Of a stretch of 7,068 nucleotides of DNA, positions 5,294 to 7,068 are shown piece by piece. Position 1 is the first letter of the stretch. Each line of letters begins with the position of its first letter. Under the pieces are notes generated by a model, which saw only the letters and a program-made list of their open reading frames with translations, did no database searches and had not been told where the DNA came from. Source of the stretch: Pseudanabaena sp. CAN_BIN31 (lineage in GTDB: Bacteria; Cyanobacteriota; Cyanobacteriia; Pseudanabaenales; Pseudanabaenaceae); the NCBI GenBank assembly GCA_026785865.1, contig JAJAZG010000443.1, positions 1 through 7,068 of the forward strand. Reading direction: 5' to 3'. Made by a program: the position numbers and the translations under genes.

Positions 5294-7068
5294 AAATAAT
5301 TACTAAATTAATTTCATTTTCTTTGAGTTCAAGTTGCAAATTACTCAACTCTGCATCGCTGCTAAAGCAAGAATTAAGAAAAATCACTTTTTGAGCTTTT
5401 CCTTGCAAAATTGATTCTTTCATCTCAGGCAAAAATTTCTCAAAACAAATCCATAGGTTCCCAACCTTATAAAAACTCTCTTCTTTAATGTAGGAAACAC
5501 CCAGCCCTAAACCTCCTTTTAACAAGAGTTCGGTGAGCATATTTTCTTGAGAACTTTCAGGCTTTTGCGATTCTTGAAATAATCTCAACTGTTCTAAAAT
5601 TGCGTCTTTGCCTTGAATGTCCGATCGCCAAATTTTAAAATTACTTTCAGCCAATTTGTAAGCATTAAAACCTAGATTTTGCTTTGCTTCTAGTTCTAAC
5701 TTCCCTTCTCTTTCTCTAGAGATTTTCTCAATTACTTTGCTAATTCTTGCTTTTGTAATGTCAGCGATCGTTTGATAACCCGCCTTATATGCTTCGCTAT
5801 CCGCTTCTACTACTTCAGGCATCTGCACACAAATAAACTGTCTATTCCCTCCATCTTCTTCATTTAGTTCCATTACTGCTTGTGCAGTCGTGCCACTACC
5901 TGAAAAAAAGTCTAGAACTAATGCTTGTTTATTGTTAATTGTATTTAGAAAATATTTCACCAAAGATTTAGGTTTTGGAAACGAAAATATTTTGCCGCCG
6001 AATAAGCTAACTATGTCTTTATTACCATCTTCACTCATGCCAACTTCTTTAGGTAGTAAAGTCGAAACGGCTTTCATCGCATCTTCTGAACCATATTTTT
6101 TGATTGCTTTTTGTTTGTCTTCACTTTCAAAAACACGATAAGCAGGTATTGAAATATTTAGAAATTCATAATCATCAGGAAATACTATTTTCCCTTTTTC
6201 GTAGTAGCTTTGATATGTATCTCTAGAAACAGCCCACACTCTATTGGGGTTGTAGGCATAAGTTTTTTTTGTCTTAGGGTCAACCATATCAAATGCTGAA
6301 TTGGGACGCTCATCTGCACTCGTCTGTTTTGTCAAATCTGAAAGTCGCCAGCGATCATTAGGATAATCATCAGTTGAGTAATATTTTCGCTCATATTCAA
6401 GTCCTGCACTAAATATTGATTTTGAATAACAAAATATCCATTCAAAATCTTGAGAAATCCCAAATGGAACATCACTTTTTGCAGTTCTCTTTCTCCAAGG
6501 GAATTCTGCTACAAAATTTTCTTCCCCAAAAATTTCATCACAAAGCAACTTTAAATTACTAGCTTCATTGTCATCAATCGAAATAAAAATAACCCCATCT
6601 TCACTCAACAAATTACGCGCCAGATACAAACGCGGATACATCATCGACAGCCAAACTGAATGGAATCTGCCATTATCCTTATTATTCTTTTGCCAAAGAT
6701 CCTGCTTATTTAAAAATCCATTCTCATCAACAATCCCCGCCCTTCTTTGATACTCATCCCGCCGTTCACTATAATCATCAGGATATACAAAACTATCATT
6801 TCCCGTGTTATATGGCGGATCGATATAAATCATCTTCACCTTGCCAAAATAAGACTTCTGCAAGACCCGTAAAACCTCTAAATTCTCTCCCTCAATAAAA
6901 ATATTTTGCGTATCACCAAAATTCACACTACCCGCATGATCGGGAATCATCGTTGCCGTAGTCTGATTTTGAATTTGCTTACGCGCTTCACCCTTCCCTG
7001 CCCAAGACAACTCATAATGCTCATTTTGAACAAAAACCTCTTCGCCTAACGACTGCCTCAAACGCAAC
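5292..7068 (-). CDS. mod: Type III DNA adenine methyltransferase Mod, N-terminus beyond the right edge
   Basis: Mod recognises a short asymmetric site and transfers a methyl group from S-adenosylmethionine to N6 of adenine. It protects host DNA and gives Res its sequence specificity. About 591 codons are visible and remain open to the window edge. The edge TTG codon is probably not the start, because relatives have several dozen more residues before NIFIEGENLEVL. Residues here count from that edge. Motif IV DPPYNTG is at 83-89, preceded by FGKVKMIYI. Motif I DFFSGSGTTAQAV (the FxGxG methyl-donor pocket) is at 386-398. Motif IV before motif I is the beta-class order of type III Mod proteins. 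The segment between them (about 190-340) should hold the target recognition domain. The C-terminus ends NEINLVII. No internal stop or frameshift is seen, so the gene may be functional. It is first in the visible operon mod-rhuM-res, visibly AT-rich, and has no HIP1 octamer. Confidence 0.93.
   Translation of the reverse strand, partial: LRLRQSLGEEVFVQNEHYELSWAGKGEARKQIQNQTTATMIPDHAGSVNFGDTQNIFIEGENLEVLRVLQKSYFGKVKMIYIDPPYNTGNDSFVYPDDYSERRDEYQRRAGIVDENGFLNKQDLWQKNNKDNGRFHSVWLSMMYPRLYLARNLLSEDGVIFISIDDNEASNLKLLCDEIFGEENFVAEFPWRKRTAKSDVPFGISQDFEWIFCYSKSIFSAGLEYERKYYSTDDYPNDRWRLSDLTKQTSADERPNSAFDMVDPKTKKTYAYNPNRVWAVSRDTYQSYYEKGKIVFPDDYEFLNISIPAYRVFESEDKQKAIKKYGSEDAMKAVSTLLPKEVGMSEDGNKDIVSLFGGKIFSFPKPKSLVKYFLNTINNKQALVLDFFSGSGTTAQAVMELNEEDGGNRQFICVQMPEVVEADSEAYKAGYQTIADITKARISKVIEKISREREGKLELEAKQNLGFNAYKLAESNFKIWRSDIQGKDAILEQLRLFQESQKPESSQENMLTELLLKGGLGLGVSYIKEESFYKVGNLWICFEKFLPEMKESILQGKAQKVIFLNSCFSSDAELSNLQLELKENEINLVII

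Overview
The window looks like a cyanobacterial chromosome segment. The octamer GCGATCGC (HIP1), which is over-represented in many cyanobacterial genomes, occurs seven times. The first gene encodes a cyanobacterial-type argininosuccinate lyase. The genus cannot be fixed from sequence alone; a filamentous or Pseudanabaena-like host is only a guess. All genes lie on the minus strand, so the transcription order runs from the right edge to the left.

Right to left: (i) mod, a type III restriction-modification DNA adenine methyltransferase, open at the right edge with its N-terminus missing; (ii) a RhuM-family gene broken by one in-frame TAA; (iii) res, the type III restriction helicase/endonuclease subunit, broken by a short non-coding palindromic insertion; (iv) a 79-bp gap; (v) argH, the last enzyme of arginine synthesis, whose 3' end runs off the left edge. 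The mod-rhuM and rhuM-res gaps are 9 and 10 bp, so mod-rhuM-res reads as one operon.

The main result is that this restriction operon has been disarmed by two independent lesions, and both can be reversed on paper. In res, a 113-bp element (2725..2837) is flanked by the direct repeat TTA. Removing the element plus one repeat copy (116 bp) restores one 907-codon frame across the expected family sequence EKVHNGYFS. The element has GAG/CTC ends, a 3-bp TNA-type target duplication and a long imperfect palindrome, and no room for a transposase. This suggests a MITE mobilised in trans, possibly by an IS5-family (IS1031-like) transposase. In rhuM, a single CAA-to-TAA type change explains the break: homology continues in the same frame directly after the stop. 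The visible part of mod is uninterrupted.

The likely present state is a retained methyltransferase without a working cognate nuclease. The res and rhuM pieces could still be expressed as truncated products. argH has a different character (richer in G+C, dense in HIP1) and is ordinary core metabolism next to an acquired or accessory defence island. No RNA genes or CRISPR arrays were seen, and the only intergenic gap over 10 bp is the 79-bp one before argH.
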